A stretch of 64,000 nucleotides of DNA from Ralstonia sp. UNC404CL21Col (GTDB taxonomy: Bacteria; Pseudomonadota; Gammaproteobacteria; Burkholderiales; Burkholderiaceae): contig NZ_JIBE01000003.1 in assembly GCF_000620465.1 (NCBI RefSeq), positions 1,693,637 to 1,757,636 of the forward strand. The letters are read 5' to 3'. Position 1 is the first letter of the stretch. The number at the start of each line of letters is the position of its first letter. Under the pieces are notes generated by a model, which searched no databases, was not told where the DNA came from, and saw only the letters and a list, made by a program, of their open reading frames with translations. The position numbers and the translations under genes were made by a program. This document shows positions 45,873-55,437 of this stretch, one piece after another.

Positions 45873-47015
45873 ATGCACAGGCATGCGATGCACCATGTGT
45901 TGCAGAAGTCGGTGAGCGCGGGCGTTTTTGTTACCTTGATGGGGGCACTTGGCGGGGTCGGAGCCGCACAGGGCGGCACTGAAGCGGCCGCTGCTGCGCC
46001 TGTCCCCTCTGCGAGTGCGCCGCCAGCCTCCGCACCTGTTGCTTCTGCACCAACTGCCCCTCTTGCAAAAACGAAAGAGCAGCACGAGCGACTGGCCGGC
46101 AGTTTCTGGCAGGGCACGGTAGGCAAGGGCCCAGACGGCCCCGGCTGGAACGTCTGGCTGAACGTGTACGACGCACCTCCCAAAGAGCAGGACAAAGACA
46201 AAGACCCGGTGGCCGACACGCTCACCGGCGAAGCCTACGATGATCGTCCCCAGGGCCGCGCCTTCTGGACTGTCGAAGGCCGCAACGCGCCCGAACGTCG
46301 CTTCGTGTGGCGCGAGCGCGCAGAAGCGCTCGATGCGGCTGGCCAGCCCGTCGTGCGCGAAGGCGGGACGCTCTCCGGTGCGCTCTCAAGCGACGGTGCC
46401 ACCGCCACCGGCACCTGGAGCGACGGTGGCCGCAGTCAGCCTTTCACGCTCAAGCGGCTGGCGCGCTATCAGGAGGCCACGGCCGCCTCCGGCCAGGCCA
46501 AGCTGACCGAGCGCTATCCGGTGACGGGCGACGCGGCCACCGACGCGCTCATCCAATCGCTGCGCGTGCGCAAGTGCGACCAGTTCGACACCGAATGCGT
46601 CATCCGCATCAGCGCCGTCGGCCTTGGCGACACCATCAGCCTCTTGCGCATGGTGTGGGCTTACAGCGGCGGCGCGCATGGCAACTACAGCTTCACCGCT
46701 GGCAACTGGCGACGCGGCGCGCAAGGCTTTCAGCCGATCGCCCTGGCCGATGTGCTGAACCCCACATCCGCCTGCCTGCAGAGCTTCAATACGCAGATTG
46801 TCGATGCGCTCAAGCGCGAAGGCGCGCCCGATGCACCGCGCGGCGCCCTCAAGGAGAAGGACCTGCGTAACGCCGCGTTTCCGTTTACGCTGCAAGGAGA
46901 CCGCATCGTCGTGCACTACGGGCCGTATGAAGTGGGGCCGTATTCGTCGGGCGCGTTCCGTGCTGCGGTGCGCATCGATGACCTCGGCGCCGCATGCAAG
47001 CGGCCCACAACCTGA
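45873..47015 (+). CDS. exported DUF3298/RsiV-like domain protein
   Basis: A 380-residue exported protein. A signal sequence or anchor (about 10-32) is followed by an Ala/Pro/Ser linker. The C-terminal 170 residues match DUF3298 (RsiV-type): YSGGAHGNYSFTAGNWRRGAQGFQPIALADVL and a final VHYGPYEVGPYSSGAF. In RsiV that domain binds lysozyme, but DUF3298 is also common in lipoproteins of unknown role. The N-terminal half (GSFWQGTVGKGPDGPGWNVWLNVY) is a separate unrecognised beta-rich module. No sigma factor gene is nearby. Two Cys in the middle (KCDQFDTEC) may form a disulphide. Confidence 0.72.
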   Translation: MHRHAMHHVLQKSVSAGVFVTLMGALGGVGAAQGGTEAAAAAPVPSASAPPASAPVASAPTAPLAKTKEQHERLAGSFWQGTVGKGPDGPGWNVWLNVYDAPPKEQDKDKDPVADTLTGEAYDDRPQGRAFWTVEGRNAPERRFVWRERAEALDAAGQPVVREGGTLSGALSSDGATATGTWSDGGRSQPFTLKRLARYQEATAASGQAKLTERYPVTGDAATDALIQSLRVRKCDQFDTECVIRISAVGLGDTISLLRMVWAYSGGAHGNYSFTAGNWRRGAQGFQPIALADVLNPTSACLQSFNTQIVDALKREGAPDAPRGALKEKDLRNAAFPFTLQGDRIVVHYGPYEVGPYSSGAFRAAVRIDDLGAACKRPTT

Positions 47016-47035
47016 TCGCCACTGCATTGCCAACC

Positions 47036-47497
47036 ATGTCCGCCAATCCTTCCTACGTCGATGAGCAAGCCACCATGCGCCGGCTGTTGTCGGCCAAGAC
47101 CATTGCCGTGGTCGGGCTGTCGCCGCGTCCGACCCGGCCCAGCTATGACGTGGCGCGCTATCTGCAGCAGGCCGGTTATCGCATCGTGCCGGTCAACCCG
47201 CAGCACGCCGGCGAAGACGTGCTCGGCGAGCCCTGCTATGCCACGCTCACCGAAGCCGCAACGACGCTGGCCGCCGCCGGCCAGCGCATCGACCTCGTCG
47301 ATATCTTTCGCCGCTCGGAACAGGTGCTGCCTGTTGTGCAGGAAGCCGTGACGCTGGGCGTGGGTGGCATCTGGGTGCAGCTCGGCATCGTGAATGACGA
47401 GGCGATGGCCGTCGCGCGCAACGCCGGCATTCCGGCCGTGCAGGACCGCTGCACAAAGATTGAGCACTGGCGACTCGGCATCGCCGAGCAAAAATAA
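47036..47497 (+). CDS. CoA-binding protein, YccU family
   Basis: A 153-residue Rossmann protein of the CoA-binding domain family (like E. coli YccU). The nucleotide-binding start KTIAVVGLSPRPTRPSYDVARYLQQAGYRIVPVNP and the repeated strand-helix pattern, with a terminal DRCTKIEH, match well. It probably binds CoA or a related nucleotide in the cytoplasm; its biological role is not known. Start at 47036 is one of several options (46994 and 47075 are others); its reading frame overlaps the preceding gene only if the 46994 start is used. Confidence 0.82.
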   Translation: MSANPSYVDEQATMRRLLSAKTIAVVGLSPRPTRPSYDVARYLQQAGYRIVPVNPQHAGEDVLGEPCYATLTEAATTLAAAGQRIDLVDIFRRSEQVLPVVQEAVTLGVGGIWVQLGIVNDEAMAVARNAGIPAVQDRCTKIEHWRLGIAEQK

Positions 47498-47612
47498 AGA
47501 CCGGCCCCCAAGGCCCTGTGACAAACGCGGCCGCACGGCTTCCCGAAGTATCGAAGGCTTCAAGCCAGCGCGACGCGCTACACTCCGGCGGTCAACGCAT
47601 CCCGCTTACATC

Positions 47613-48560
47613 ATGGCCGTCGATCCGCAAATCCTGCAGTTCTACCAACGCCTTGCCGAACAGTTCGGCGCCTTGCCGCCTCCTGAAGATGCAGCTGCGC
47701 AACGTGCGCGCTTCGAAGCGATTGCGGCTGTGTCCGATCGTCCCGATCCCGACGGCGTTGAAGTTGCAGACCTGAGCCTGCCGCTTGCCGGGCGCACGCT
47801 CGACGCCATCGTCTTTCGTCCGAAGGGTGTGGCAACGCCGCGTTTGCTGGTGTGGTTTCACGGCGGCGGATGGGTCGTCGGCGCGCCGCGCACAACGCAT
47901 CGCATGCTCGCCGCATTGGTGGCGCAAGATACGGGCTGCGCCGCGGTGAGTGTCGATTACCGCCTCGCGCCTGAGCATCCATTTCCCGTGCCGGCCGACG
48001 ATGCCCGCGACGCGCTGGCGTACCTGGCCGAGCAGCGCGTGCACCTCGGCTTCGATCCAGGCTTCCTGGCGGTTGGCGGCGACAGCGCGGGCGGCCATCT
48101 CGCGGTGCAGGCTGCGCAGGGCATGCGTCCTGGCCTCGTCAATGCGCAGTTTCTGCTGTACCCCGTGACCACGCCGGCTTTCGGCAGCGAGAGCTACAAC
48201 GCGTTTGCACAAGGCCCTGGCCTCACGCGCGATGAAATGCGCTGGTACTGGGAGAAATACATCGGTGCCGAAGCCCTCGCCAAACCGTTCGCCGAACAGG
48301 ACCCCCGCATCTTCCTGATGGCGCGCGCGCCGGCCTATACGCCGCCCGATACGGTCGTCATCGTGGCGGCGCACGACGTGCTGCGCGACGACGGCCTGCA
48401 ATACGCCGACTACCTCGTGCAGCACGGCGCGCAGGTCATCACCATCGAGGCGTCGGGCATGACGCACGGCTTTGCGCGTATGCAGTTCGAAGCCGAGCGC
48501 GCACGTGAATGGATGCGCCGCGCGGCGCATGCATTCGTCGGGATGATCAGCGAGGAATAA
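47613..48560 (+). CDS. alpha/beta hydrolase, HSL (esterase/lipase) family
   Basis: A 315-residue esterase of the hormone-sensitive lipase group. The oxyanion-hole motif WFHGGGWVVG and nucleophile elbow GGDSAGGHLA are classic; the Asp (AAHDVLRDDG) and His (GMTHGFARM) complete the triad. No signal peptide. There is no clear ribosome binding site before the ATG at 47613. It converges with the small DUF3562 gene, stop to stop with 13 bases between. Confidence 0.9.
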   Translation: MAVDPQILQFYQRLAEQFGALPPPEDAAAQRARFEAIAAVSDRPDPDGVEVADLSLPLAGRTLDAIVFRPKGVATPRLLVWFHGGGWVVGAPRTTHRMLAALVAQDTGCAAVSVDYRLAPEHPFPVPADDARDALAYLAEQRVHLGFDPGFLAVGGDSAGGHLAVQAAQGMRPGLVNAQFLLYPVTTPAFGSESYNAFAQGPGLTRDEMRWYWEKYIGAEALAKPFAEQDPRIFLMARAPAYTPPDTVVIVAAHDVLRDDGLQYADYLVQHGAQVITIEASGMTHGFARMQFEAERAREWMRRAAHAFVGMISEE

Positions 48561-48573
48561 GCGGAGGGCAGGG

Positions 48574-48777
48574 CTAACGCGTCGGCGTGCGGCGCGGGCG
48601 GAACGCGGCAAGCACGCGGCGTGTGACAAACAGCGAGAGGTAATCCTGCACGCGGGCGTCGGCCGCCAATGTGCGCATTGTCTGCATGTACTGCTCGCGG
48701 ACGAGATCGGCCGGTGCGCCGGTGTCCTGTGCAATCTGGCGGATCTGCTCGTCCTGGTCTGCGATGGCGGTACCCAT
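48574..48777 (-). CDS. small DUF3562 protein
   Basis: A 67-residue soluble helical protein that matches DUF3562: IADQDEQIRQIAQDTGAPADLVREQYMQTMRTLAADARVQDYLSLFVTRRV. This small family is found in Burkholderiales and has no known function. The basic C-terminus (RRVLAAFRPRRTPTR) could contact nucleic acid, which is inference. The start at 48777 is chosen over 48909 because the family begins here. Confidence 0.72.
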   Translation of the reverse strand: MGTAIADQDEQIRQIAQDTGAPADLVREQYMQTMRTLAADARVQDYLSLFVTRRVLAAFRPRRTPTR

Positions 48778-48949
48778 GTTTGCTTCCCGTCGTGGCTTTG
48801 GCAGTGACGCGCGGGGCTGACTTGCGCGGCGAGTGACCACTATAGGAAACGCGTCGGAACAATCCAGCCTTGTTGCAAAGCTTTCAGCAGACCACCTGCG
48901 CGGCATCAAAACGGTGCTGTTGCCCGTGCAGACACTGCACCGGCAAAGA

Positions 48950-50011
48950 TCATTTGCCCCAGTTGGCAGGCATGCTCTGCAGGCCGATGGCGGCGCCCGA
49001 CGTATCGGTCACGCGCGCCAGTTCACGATACGCAATGGCCTGCACGCGCTCGGGCAGCGGCACGAACTTCGCGCGCGCGGCCAGCTCGTCGCCGTGGAAG
49101 TAACCCCACGTCAGAAACTTCAGCGCAGCGAGCGTGCGCGGGCCCGACGCGCTGACTGCCGGCACGACGATGAAGGTGCCCATGGTGATCGGCCACGTCT
49201 CCGCGCCCGGCAGGTTGACCAGCGGCGCCGTGAAATCGCCTTTGCGGTTCCACGCGCTTTGCATCACGGCCTCGCGGAAGCCGCTCACCTGCGCGCTGAC
49301 AAAGCGCCCCGCAACATTGCGCAGCTGCACGCCGCTCAGATCGTTGTCGAGGATGTAGTTGTAGTCGACATAGCCGATGGCGCCCGGCGTGGCCTGCACC
49401 GCTTTGACCACGTCGCCGCTGCCCTTTGCTGCGGTGAAGCCTGCCGGCCAATTGATCGTCGACTTGGTGCCGTACGCGCTTTTCCAGTCGGCGCTGACGG
49501 CGCTCAGGTAATCGGTGAAGTGGTACGTTGTGCCCGAACCGTCGGCGCGCACGACGGGATGGATCTTCAGCTTGGGCAGCGTCACGCCTGGGTTCAGCGC
49601 GCGCAGCTCCGGCGCATCCCAGCTCTCGACCTTGCCGAGGAAGATCTGCGCCAGCAGTTCGCCCGTCAATTTGAGCTGACCGCGCGGCACCCCCGGCACG
49701 TTCACGAACGGCACCGCACCCGTCACCACCGACGGCACGCAGACGAGGCCGGCCTTGGCGGCCTCCGCGCTGGAGAGCGGCACGTCGGACGCACCGAAAT
49801 CCACGGCGCCTGCGCGAATGCGCTTCAGGCCTTCCCCCGAGCCCACCGCGTCGTAGCTCAGCGTCACGCCCGACGATGCGGCGTATCCCGCCGCCCAGAC
49901 GCGATAGACCGGCGCAGCGGCGGTCGAACCCGCGCCGTGCACTTCCGCGCGCGCGAGAACCGGCATGCCCGCAGCCGCAACGGCCAGGGCGAAAACAACG
50001 TGCTTGAACAT
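48950..50011 (-). CDS. PstS-like phosphate-binding protein, orphan
   Basis: A 353-residue periplasmic protein with signal peptide ending near MPVLARA-E. It has PstS features: HGAGSTAAAPVYRVWAAGY, SGEGLKRIRAGAVDFGASDVPLSS and VVRADGSGTTYHFTDYLSAV, which form the phosphate site in the family. No pstC, pstA or pstB lies beside it. It could be a second binding protein feeding the Pst system encoded elsewhere, or have a separate role in phosphate capture or adhesion, as known for some PstS paralogues. Start 50011 has no strong ribosome binding site. Confidence 0.88.
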   Translation of the reverse strand: MFKHVVFALAVAAAGMPVLARAEVHGAGSTAAAPVYRVWAAGYAASSGVTLSYDAVGSGEGLKRIRAGAVDFGASDVPLSSAEAAKAGLVCVPSVVTGAVPFVNVPGVPRGQLKLTGELLAQIFLGKVESWDAPELRALNPGVTLPKLKIHPVVRADGSGTTYHFTDYLSAVSADWKSAYGTKSTINWPAGFTAAKGSGDVVKAVQATPGAIGYVDYNYILDNDLSGVQLRNVAGRFVSAQVSGFREAVMQSAWNRKGDFTAPLVNLPGAETWPITMGTFIVVPAVSASGPRTLAALKFLTWGYFHGDELAARAKFVPLPERVQAIAYRELARVTDTSGAAIGLQSMPANWGK

Positions 50012-50201
50012 GGGAGACCTGCGGACTGCAGAAGACGCAAAGCGTGGGATTGTAGCGACGCCCGTGTGACAACGCGCCGTGCCCGGCAGATAGAGCCTAT
50101 CTACAACATGGGGATGTGTTGTAAGACGTTCCGCAAACGTTGGGCGGAGTAGGGGGTGGGATCGGCGGTTTTGTTTAGGACCTGCCGACCCCGGTTGCCG
50201 G

Positions 50202-50831
50202 TCAGGCGACGGCGCTGGCTGCGTCAGCCTTGATCAAGCCTTCGGCGGTCAACGCTTGGACCACGTGCGGCCGTGCAGCCACCCGGGCCATATACGCCTG
50301 CACGTTCGGATACGCGCCCATCGGCAGCGACAGGAAGTTCGTCCAGTTCAGCACCGCAAAGGCATAGGCGTCGGCCACGCTGTAGGTGTCGGCCAGGTAT
50401 GGCTGTTTGGCGAAGCGCGCGTCGAGTTCGGCAAAGCGCTTGGCCAGCTTGTCCTTGGCGCCCTGGCGGGTGGCCTCCGGCGTTTCCTTGTGCCACAGCG
50501 GGCCGAAGCTTCTGTGCAGCTCCGAACTGACAAAGGTGAGCCATTCGATCACGGCCAGGCGGTGCGCAGTGCCTGGCTTGCCGATCAACGCCTGCGTCGG
50601 GTCGAGGTCGGCCACGTATTGCAGCAGCGCGGCGGCTTCGGTATGGCGCGAGCCGTCGGCCAGTTCCAGCAGCGGCACGTAACCGCGCGGCGAGATCGTA
50701 TAGAAATCCGTGCCGTCAGCGGTGAGGTGCTTGGTCAGGTCGACAGCGGTCAGGTCAAACTGCGCACCCACTTCGCGCAGGGCGATATGGACGGCCAGCG
50801 AGCAGGCGCCGGCGGAGTAATAGAGTTTCAT
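50202..50831 (-). CDS. glutathione S-transferase, beta class
   Basis: A 209-residue GST. MKLYYSAGACSLAVHIALRE has the conserved Cys10 of beta-class enzymes, which forms mixed disulphides with glutathione; SPRGYVPLLEL carries the cis-Pro, and TEAAALLQYVADL the Glu/Ala glutathione contacts. I chose the ATG at 50831, the standard family start, over the ATG at 50837. It is divergent from a LysR gene that probably regulates it. Confidence 0.92.
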   Translation of the reverse strand: MKLYYSAGACSLAVHIALREVGAQFDLTAVDLTKHLTADGTDFYTISPRGYVPLLELADGSRHTEAAALLQYVADLDPTQALIGKPGTAHRLAVIEWLTFVSSELHRSFGPLWHKETPEATRQGAKDKLAKRFAELDARFAKQPYLADTYSVADAYAFAVLNWTNFLSLPMGAYPNVQAYMARVAARPHVVQALTAEGLIKADAASAVA

Positions 50832-50891
50832 GATCATCGTCTCGTGAACAGGTTGGGAAGCCGCCAACGGCGGCGGTGACGACACTGTAGG

Positions 50892-50908
50892 ATTGCGCCA
50901 GTGCCAAT
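50892..50908. promoter_or_regulatory. putative LysR operator between gst and LysR gene
   Basis: ATTG-N9-CAAT, a 17-base dyad containing the T-N11-A pattern typical of LysR boxes, midway in the 93-base gap between the divergent genes. Confidence 0.45.
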
Positions 50909-50930
50909 GAAATAGGCGGAATAGCAAATC

Positions 50931-51812
50931 ATGCTTGCAACAACGCAATACAGATTGAGCGCGGCAGACCTCGAGATCGTGCTGGCAATGGTGCGCACGG
51001 GCACGCTGGCGGCGGCCGGCGAACGGCTTGGCTTGGATGCCTCCACGGTATTCCGGTCCTTGCAGCGCATCGAGCGCGGGCTGGGCGCCACGCTGTTTGC
51101 GCGCTCGCGCACGGGCTATCTGGCGGGCGACCTGGCGCACGCGCTGGCGGAGCAGGCCGAGCAGGTGGAGTCGGCACTGGAGGCCGCGCGATCGGCGGTA
51201 CATGCCGTGCCGGATCAGGTGTCAGGCACCGTGCGCATCACCACCACGGACACGATCCTCGTCGGCCTGGTGGCGCCCGCCTTGAAGGCGCTGCAGATTC
51301 AGCATCCGCACCTGAGCTATGACCTGCGCGTGGGCAACGAGCTGGCCAGCCTGACCCGGCGCGATGCCGACATTGCCGTGCGGGCCACGCGTCGTCCGCC
51401 GCAGCATCTGGTGGGCAAACACATCGGATCGATTCGCGTCGGGCTATACGCCGGGCGCGCGAGCGGCATCACCTACGCCGATGTCGAAGCGGGCCGCACG
51501 CCGTGGCTGGCGGTTGACGACGCGATTCCCGATCACCCTTCGGTGGCTTGGCGCAAACGCCATTTCCCTAAGGTCATACCCACGTACTTCGTCAACAGCC
51601 TGCAGATTGCGGCCGAGATGGTGGGGATGGGCGTGGGCGTCGGCATCCTGCCCCTGCTGATAGCACAGGAGCGCAGCGATCTGGTGCCGCTGCGGGATCT
51701 GCAAGATGCCAATCAATCGGAGCTGTGGCTGCTGACGCATCCGGAATCGCGCCACTTACGGCGGATTGCCGTGGTGTATGGCCACTTGGCGCAGACGTTG
51801 CGCTTGCCTTAG
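50931..51812 (+). CDS. LysR family transcriptional regulator
   Basis: A 293-residue LysR regulator with helix-turn-helix RTGTLAAAGERLGLDASTVFRSLQRIERGLG (about 22-52) and an effector domain containing DIAVRATRRPPQHLVGKHIG. The start at 50931 fits the family. It is divergent from the GST gene, its likely target. The stop is one base from the end of the convergent membrane hydroxylase gene. Confidence 0.9.
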   Translation: MLATTQYRLSAADLEIVLAMVRTGTLAAAGERLGLDASTVFRSLQRIERGLGATLFARSRTGYLAGDLAHALAEQAEQVESALEAARSAVHAVPDQVSGTVRITTTDTILVGLVAPALKALQIQHPHLSYDLRVGNELASLTRRDADIAVRATRRPPQHLVGKHIGSIRVGLYAGRASGITYADVEAGRTPWLAVDDAIPDHPSVAWRKRHFPKVIPTYFVNSLQIAAEMVGMGVGVGILPLLIAQERSDLVPLRDLQDANQSELWLLTHPESRHLRRIAVVYGHLAQTLRLP

Positions 51813-51813
51813 T

Positions 51814-52743
51814 TCAGTTGGCTGCAACGGCCGGGCCGACGGCTGGCTCGTCTGGAATGAGCGCGGCGCGGCGACGCAGATCCTCCGTCGTTTCGCCATG
51901 GCCGTCGGGCCGCCAGCCTGGCGGGCGGAACAGGTAGCCAAACACTTCACCGGCCGAGCGCGCCGTCTTGAGGTCTTGCCAGAGTGCGCGCCAGTGCGCG
52001 AATTCGATCACCAGCAGGTTGTAGGTGCGCATCGGGTGCACGAGGCCGTAGCGGCAGGGCACGTCTGTGCGTTCGGGGATGTAGGTGCCGAACAGCCGGT
52101 CGAACACGATCAGCACGCCGCCATAGTTGCCGTCCAGGTATTCGAGGTTGGATGCGTGATGCACGCGGTGCGCCGAGGGCGTATTCAGCACCCATTCCAG
52201 AGGCCCCAGGCGGGGAATCCACGTGGCGTGGATCCAGAACTGGTACAGCAGATTGAGCGACAGCAGCATCAAGACGATGCGCGGCGGCATGCCCAGCAGC
52301 GGCGCCAGCGCAAAGAAGGCGAGGGTACCGGACAACCGGCCCGTCCAGCCGAAGCGGTAGGCGGCCGAGAGGTTCAGATCATTTGGCGAATGGTGGATGG
52401 CGTGCGTACACCAGAACCAGCGCACCCGGTGCGCGGCGCGGTGGTACCAGTAGTAGCAGAACTCCTGGCCAAGAAAGCACGCGGCCCAGCCCGTCCAGTG
52501 GTCCATCGGCAGCGTCCAGAGGCGATGCTGGTAGACCCATTCCAGCGCCTGCGCCCAGAACGCCAGCGGCAGCAGCCAGCGTAGTGGGTACTCGCGTACC
52601 AGGAAATCGACCACCGACACGCCGGCGGCCTTCCAATCGTAGTTGGCCCAGCCGTTCCGCAGCGACAACACGATCGCCTCGGCCAGTGACGACACCAGCA
52701 CCAGCACGACGGCAATCTTCAGGATGGTGAACAGCACGGCCAT
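51814..52743 (-). CDS. fatty acid hydroxylase/sterol desaturase family membrane protein
   Basis: A 309-residue membrane protein with about four hydrophobic segments and the histidine clusters of the family: HRAAH (HX3H), HAIHH (HX2HH) and HRVHH (HX2HH), which bind a diiron centre. Such enzymes hydroxylate or desaturate lipids. The lipid substrate here is unknown; the closest relatives by eye are the plant-sterol-desaturase-like and alkylglycerol monooxygenase-like bacterial proteins. Start at 52743. No partner reductase or lipid gene is adjacent. Confidence 0.85.
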   Translation of the reverse strand: MAVLFTILKIAVVLVLVSSLAEAIVLSLRNGWANYDWKAAGVSVVDFLVREYPLRWLLPLAFWAQALEWVYQHRLWTLPMDHWTGWAACFLGQEFCYYWYHRAAHRVRWFWCTHAIHHSPNDLNLSAAYRFGWTGRLSGTLAFFALAPLLGMPPRIVLMLLSLNLLYQFWIHATWIPRLGPLEWVLNTPSAHRVHHASNLEYLDGNYGGVLIVFDRLFGTYIPERTDVPCRYGLVHPMRTYNLLVIEFAHWRALWQDLKTARSAGEVFGYLFRPPGWRPDGHGETTEDLRRRAALIPDEPAVGPAVAAN

Positions 52744-52850
52744 GGCGCTGGCTCCCGGCTCCGGTGGGAATGCCAGCGACGGTACTGCAAACGGTGCCGG
52801 GGCGGCAATTCGGGCCGATGCCGGGGTGTCTTACAACCCGTTCGACGCGT

Positions 52851-53288
52851 TCAACGCGCCCAGGTGTTGTTGCGGTTGTGCAGAAAGATGTGCACCCCAC
52901 CGCTTTTGTCTTGCGCCACGCCGGCGCTGCCCCACGGATAGTCCGTCAGGCCACCGGGGTCCTTGCCCAGTTTGCTGGCGATCCAGCGGCGGTGGCGTTG
53001 TTCCACCACGCCGATGTCGTCGTACGAAACCGGCTGCGCCAGCTCGACGAATACGCTGACGAGAGCATCGGCTTCAAACCGCAGGCTGACGGTGACGGGC
53101 GTGGTGTCGTCCAGCGAGGCCACCGTTGCGAACTGGCAGGGGACCTCTTTGCCCTCGACGCTGACCGGCCGCACCGGCCCGACGGCAAACCGCGCGGGCA
53201 GGTCTTCAGGGCGTGTTTGCGGGGTGATGCGGATGTCAGCGAGCCGGATGTCGCCGGTGGCCGGGTCGATGTGGAACGCGTCGTGCAT
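52851..53288 (-). CDS. hypothetical protein
   Basis: A 145-residue soluble protein that I do not recognise. The sequence reads as mixed beta strands (VSLRFEADALVSVFVEL; CQFATVASLDDTTPV) with an RHRRWIASKLG helix and a C-terminal VHIFLHNRNNTW segment. No signal peptide, no membrane segment, no cysteine clusters. It stands alone between the membrane hydroxylase and the chemoreceptor. Its coding potential is supported by the good length and the usual high-GC codon bias, not by homology. Confidence 0.6.
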   Translation of the reverse strand: MHDAFHIDPATGDIRLADIRITPQTRPEDLPARFAVGPVRPVSVEGKEVPCQFATVASLDDTTPVTVSLRFEADALVSVFVELAQPVSYDDIGVVEQRHRRWIASKLGKDPGGLTDYPWGSAGVAQDKSGGVHIFLHNRNNTWAR

Positions 53289-53512
53289 GGGGTTGGGTTT
53301 TCAAGGGGTGAATTGCCTGGGCAATGATGCGAAACGTTTTCCTTTATAGCAGCCATCCCTTCGTGGGGACGGGGTTTTGGCGCCTCAAGTTCGTCTGCGC
53401 ACTGCCGTAGCAGCTTGGGTGGCCCCCGACAGCCAGCAGTCGGTTCTGGAGGGCGCTGCGGCAAATACCGTACGCAGTCAGATTCATGGAAAACGTTTGG
53501 CCTAGAAGAAAC

Positions 53513-55315
53513 ATGATCTCCTCTCTCCGCACCCGAATTCTCCTCATCTCATCGGCCACCGTGGTCGGTGCCCTCGCGCTGTCCGGCGCGGCTACCTATT
53601 CCATCGTGCGCTCGAACACGATGGAGTCGATCGACCAGAACCTCGCCGCCATTGCCAGCGGCAACACGCTCGCCATCGACAAATGGGTCGCGGCGAAGGC
53701 GCAGGCCGTCAAGGCGACCGCCGGCGTGATCGAGCATGGCGATCCGCAAGGCTTCGGCAAGCACATGGGCGACGCCAACGGCTTCCCCATCATCACGATC
53801 GGCTGGACCGACAAGAGCTTCATCTCCACCAGCGCCACCACGCCCAAGGATTACGATCCGACCGGCCGCCCCTGGTACAAGCAAGCCACTGCGGCAGGCC
53901 AACTGCTCGTCACCAAGCCCTACGGCGATGTGTCGACCGGCGTGCCGTACGTTTCGTTTGCGGCCCCGCTCGTCAAGAACGGCGAAACCACCGGCGCGTT
54001 GTCCGGCGCCGTGCCGCTGGACGGCGTGCGCGAGGTGGTCGCGGCGGTTCACCCGACACCGTCGAGCCTCGCCTTCGTGGTCGCCAAGGATGGCCAGGTG
54101 ATCGCCCACCCGGACGCAAAATTGATGCTCAAGCCGGCCACCGACGTGGCGGCCTCGCTCACCGCCGACACGCTCGGCAACCTGGCCAAGGCGACGTCGC
54201 CGCTGGAGGTTGAGCTGGCCGGTGCGCCGAAACTGCTCAAGGCGCAAGCCGTGCAGGGCACCGATTGGTACCTCGTGATTGCGCTGGACAAGGCTGAAGC
54301 CACCGCTGGTTTGCGCAACGTCGTCAAGGCGCTGGCCGTGGCCATGGTGCTCCTGACGCTGGCTGCCGTGGGCATCGCCGCGTTCTTCACGTCGCAGTCG
54401 TTCCGCCGCCTGTCGCAGGTGCGCGATGCGATGGACACCATCGGCTCCGGCGGCGGCGACCTGACGCACCGTCTGCCCGTGGTCGGCAACGATGAAGTCG
54501 CGCAGATCAGCGCGTCGTTCAACACCTTCATCGACAAGATCGGCGAAGTGCTGCTGGAAGTGCGCGCCAGCGTCGACAGCATGAAATCCGCCACCGGCGA
54601 GATCGAAGCGGGCAACCGTGATCTTTCCAACCGCACCGAGGTCTCGGCCAGCAACCTGCAGGAAACCTCTGCCGCGTTGACGGAGCTGACGACCAGCGTG
54701 AAGAACTCCGCCGATGCGGCCGTGCAGGCCACGCGCCTGGCGAGCGACGCAAGCGATGCCGCCACGCGCGGCGGCGAAGTGGTCTCCAGCGCCGTCAGCA
54801 CCATGGACGAGATCGCCAAGTCGTCGGCACGCATTACCGAGATCATCGGCGTGATCGACAGCATTGCGTTCCAGACCAACATCCTCGCGCTGAACGCCGC
54901 GGTGGAAGCAGCCCGCGCCGGCGAGAACGGCCGCGGCTTTGCCGTGGTGGCCGGCGAGGTGCGCACGCTGGCGCAACGCAGCGCTACGGCCGCCCGCGAA
55001 ATCAAGGACCTCATCCAGGCATCGGAAGCCAGCGTGAAGACCGGCGCGCAACGCGTGCAGGCCGCGGGCGCCACGATGCAGGAAATCGTGCAGGGCATCG
55101 AGCGTGTCGCGCGCATCATCGGCGAGATCGACGGCGCGATGCACGAGCAGAGCACCGGGATCAGCCAGATCGATCGCAGCGTCGCCGAGATGGACCAGGC
55201 TACGCAGCAGAACGCGGCGCTGGTGGAGCAGTCGACCGCCGCATCGTCGATGCTCAACGAACAGGCGCACGGTTTGGCACGCACGGTTGGGCTGTTCAAG
55301 CTGCGCAACGCCTGA
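53513..55315 (+). CDS. methyl-accepting chemotaxis protein with dCache sensor
   Basis: A 600-residue chemoreceptor. An N-terminal membrane helix (about 5-30) and a second near residues 275-300 enclose a periplasmic dCache_1 domain with the amino-acid-binding motif region [10 protein letters not shown] (about 120-130). A HAMP domain follows (about 300-350), then the signalling domain with the highly conserved hairpin tip [33 protein letters not shown]. There is no CheR/CheB-tethering pentapeptide at the C-terminus, so it probably relies on other receptors for adaptation. I chose the ATG at 53513; an ATG at 53486 would add nine residues. Confidence 0.92.
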   Translation: MISSLRTRILLISSATVVGALALSGAATYSIVRSNTMESIDQNLAAIASGNTLAIDKWVAAKAQAVKATAGVIEHGDPQGFGKHMGDANGFPIITIGWTDKSFISTSATTPKDYDPTGRPWYKQATAAGQLLVTKPYGDVSTGVPYVSFAAPLVKNGETTGALSGAVPLDGVREVVAAVHPTPSSLAFVVAKDGQVIAHPDAKLMLKPATDVAASLTADTLGNLAKATSPLEVELAGAPKLLKAQAVQGTDWYLVIALDKAEATAGLRNVVKALAVAMVLLTLAAVGIAAFFTSQSFRRLSQVRDAMDTIGSGGGDLTHRLPVVGNDEVAQISASFNTFIDKIGEVLLEVRASVDSMKSATGEIEAGNRDLSNRTEVSASNLQETSAALTELTTSVKNSADAAVQATRLASDASDAATRGGEVVSSAVSTMDEIAKSSARITEIIGVIDSIAFQTNILALNAAVEAARAGENGRGFAVVAGEVRTLAQRSATAAREIKDLIQASEASVKTGAQRVQAAGATMQEIVQGIERVARIIGEIDGAMHEQSTGISQIDRSVAEMDQATQQNAALVEQSTAASSMLNEQAHGLARTVGLFKLRNA

Positions 55316-55437
55316 CGCGCCGCACCCCTCTTCAACGCGCCCGGGCCGGGTGCTCCTTTGCCTAGAATGGAGCCCCGGCAACATCCCCGCGCCTCTTGCC
55401 TTCGGCGGACGTTGCCTGACCTCAACGCTCCGCCCGT

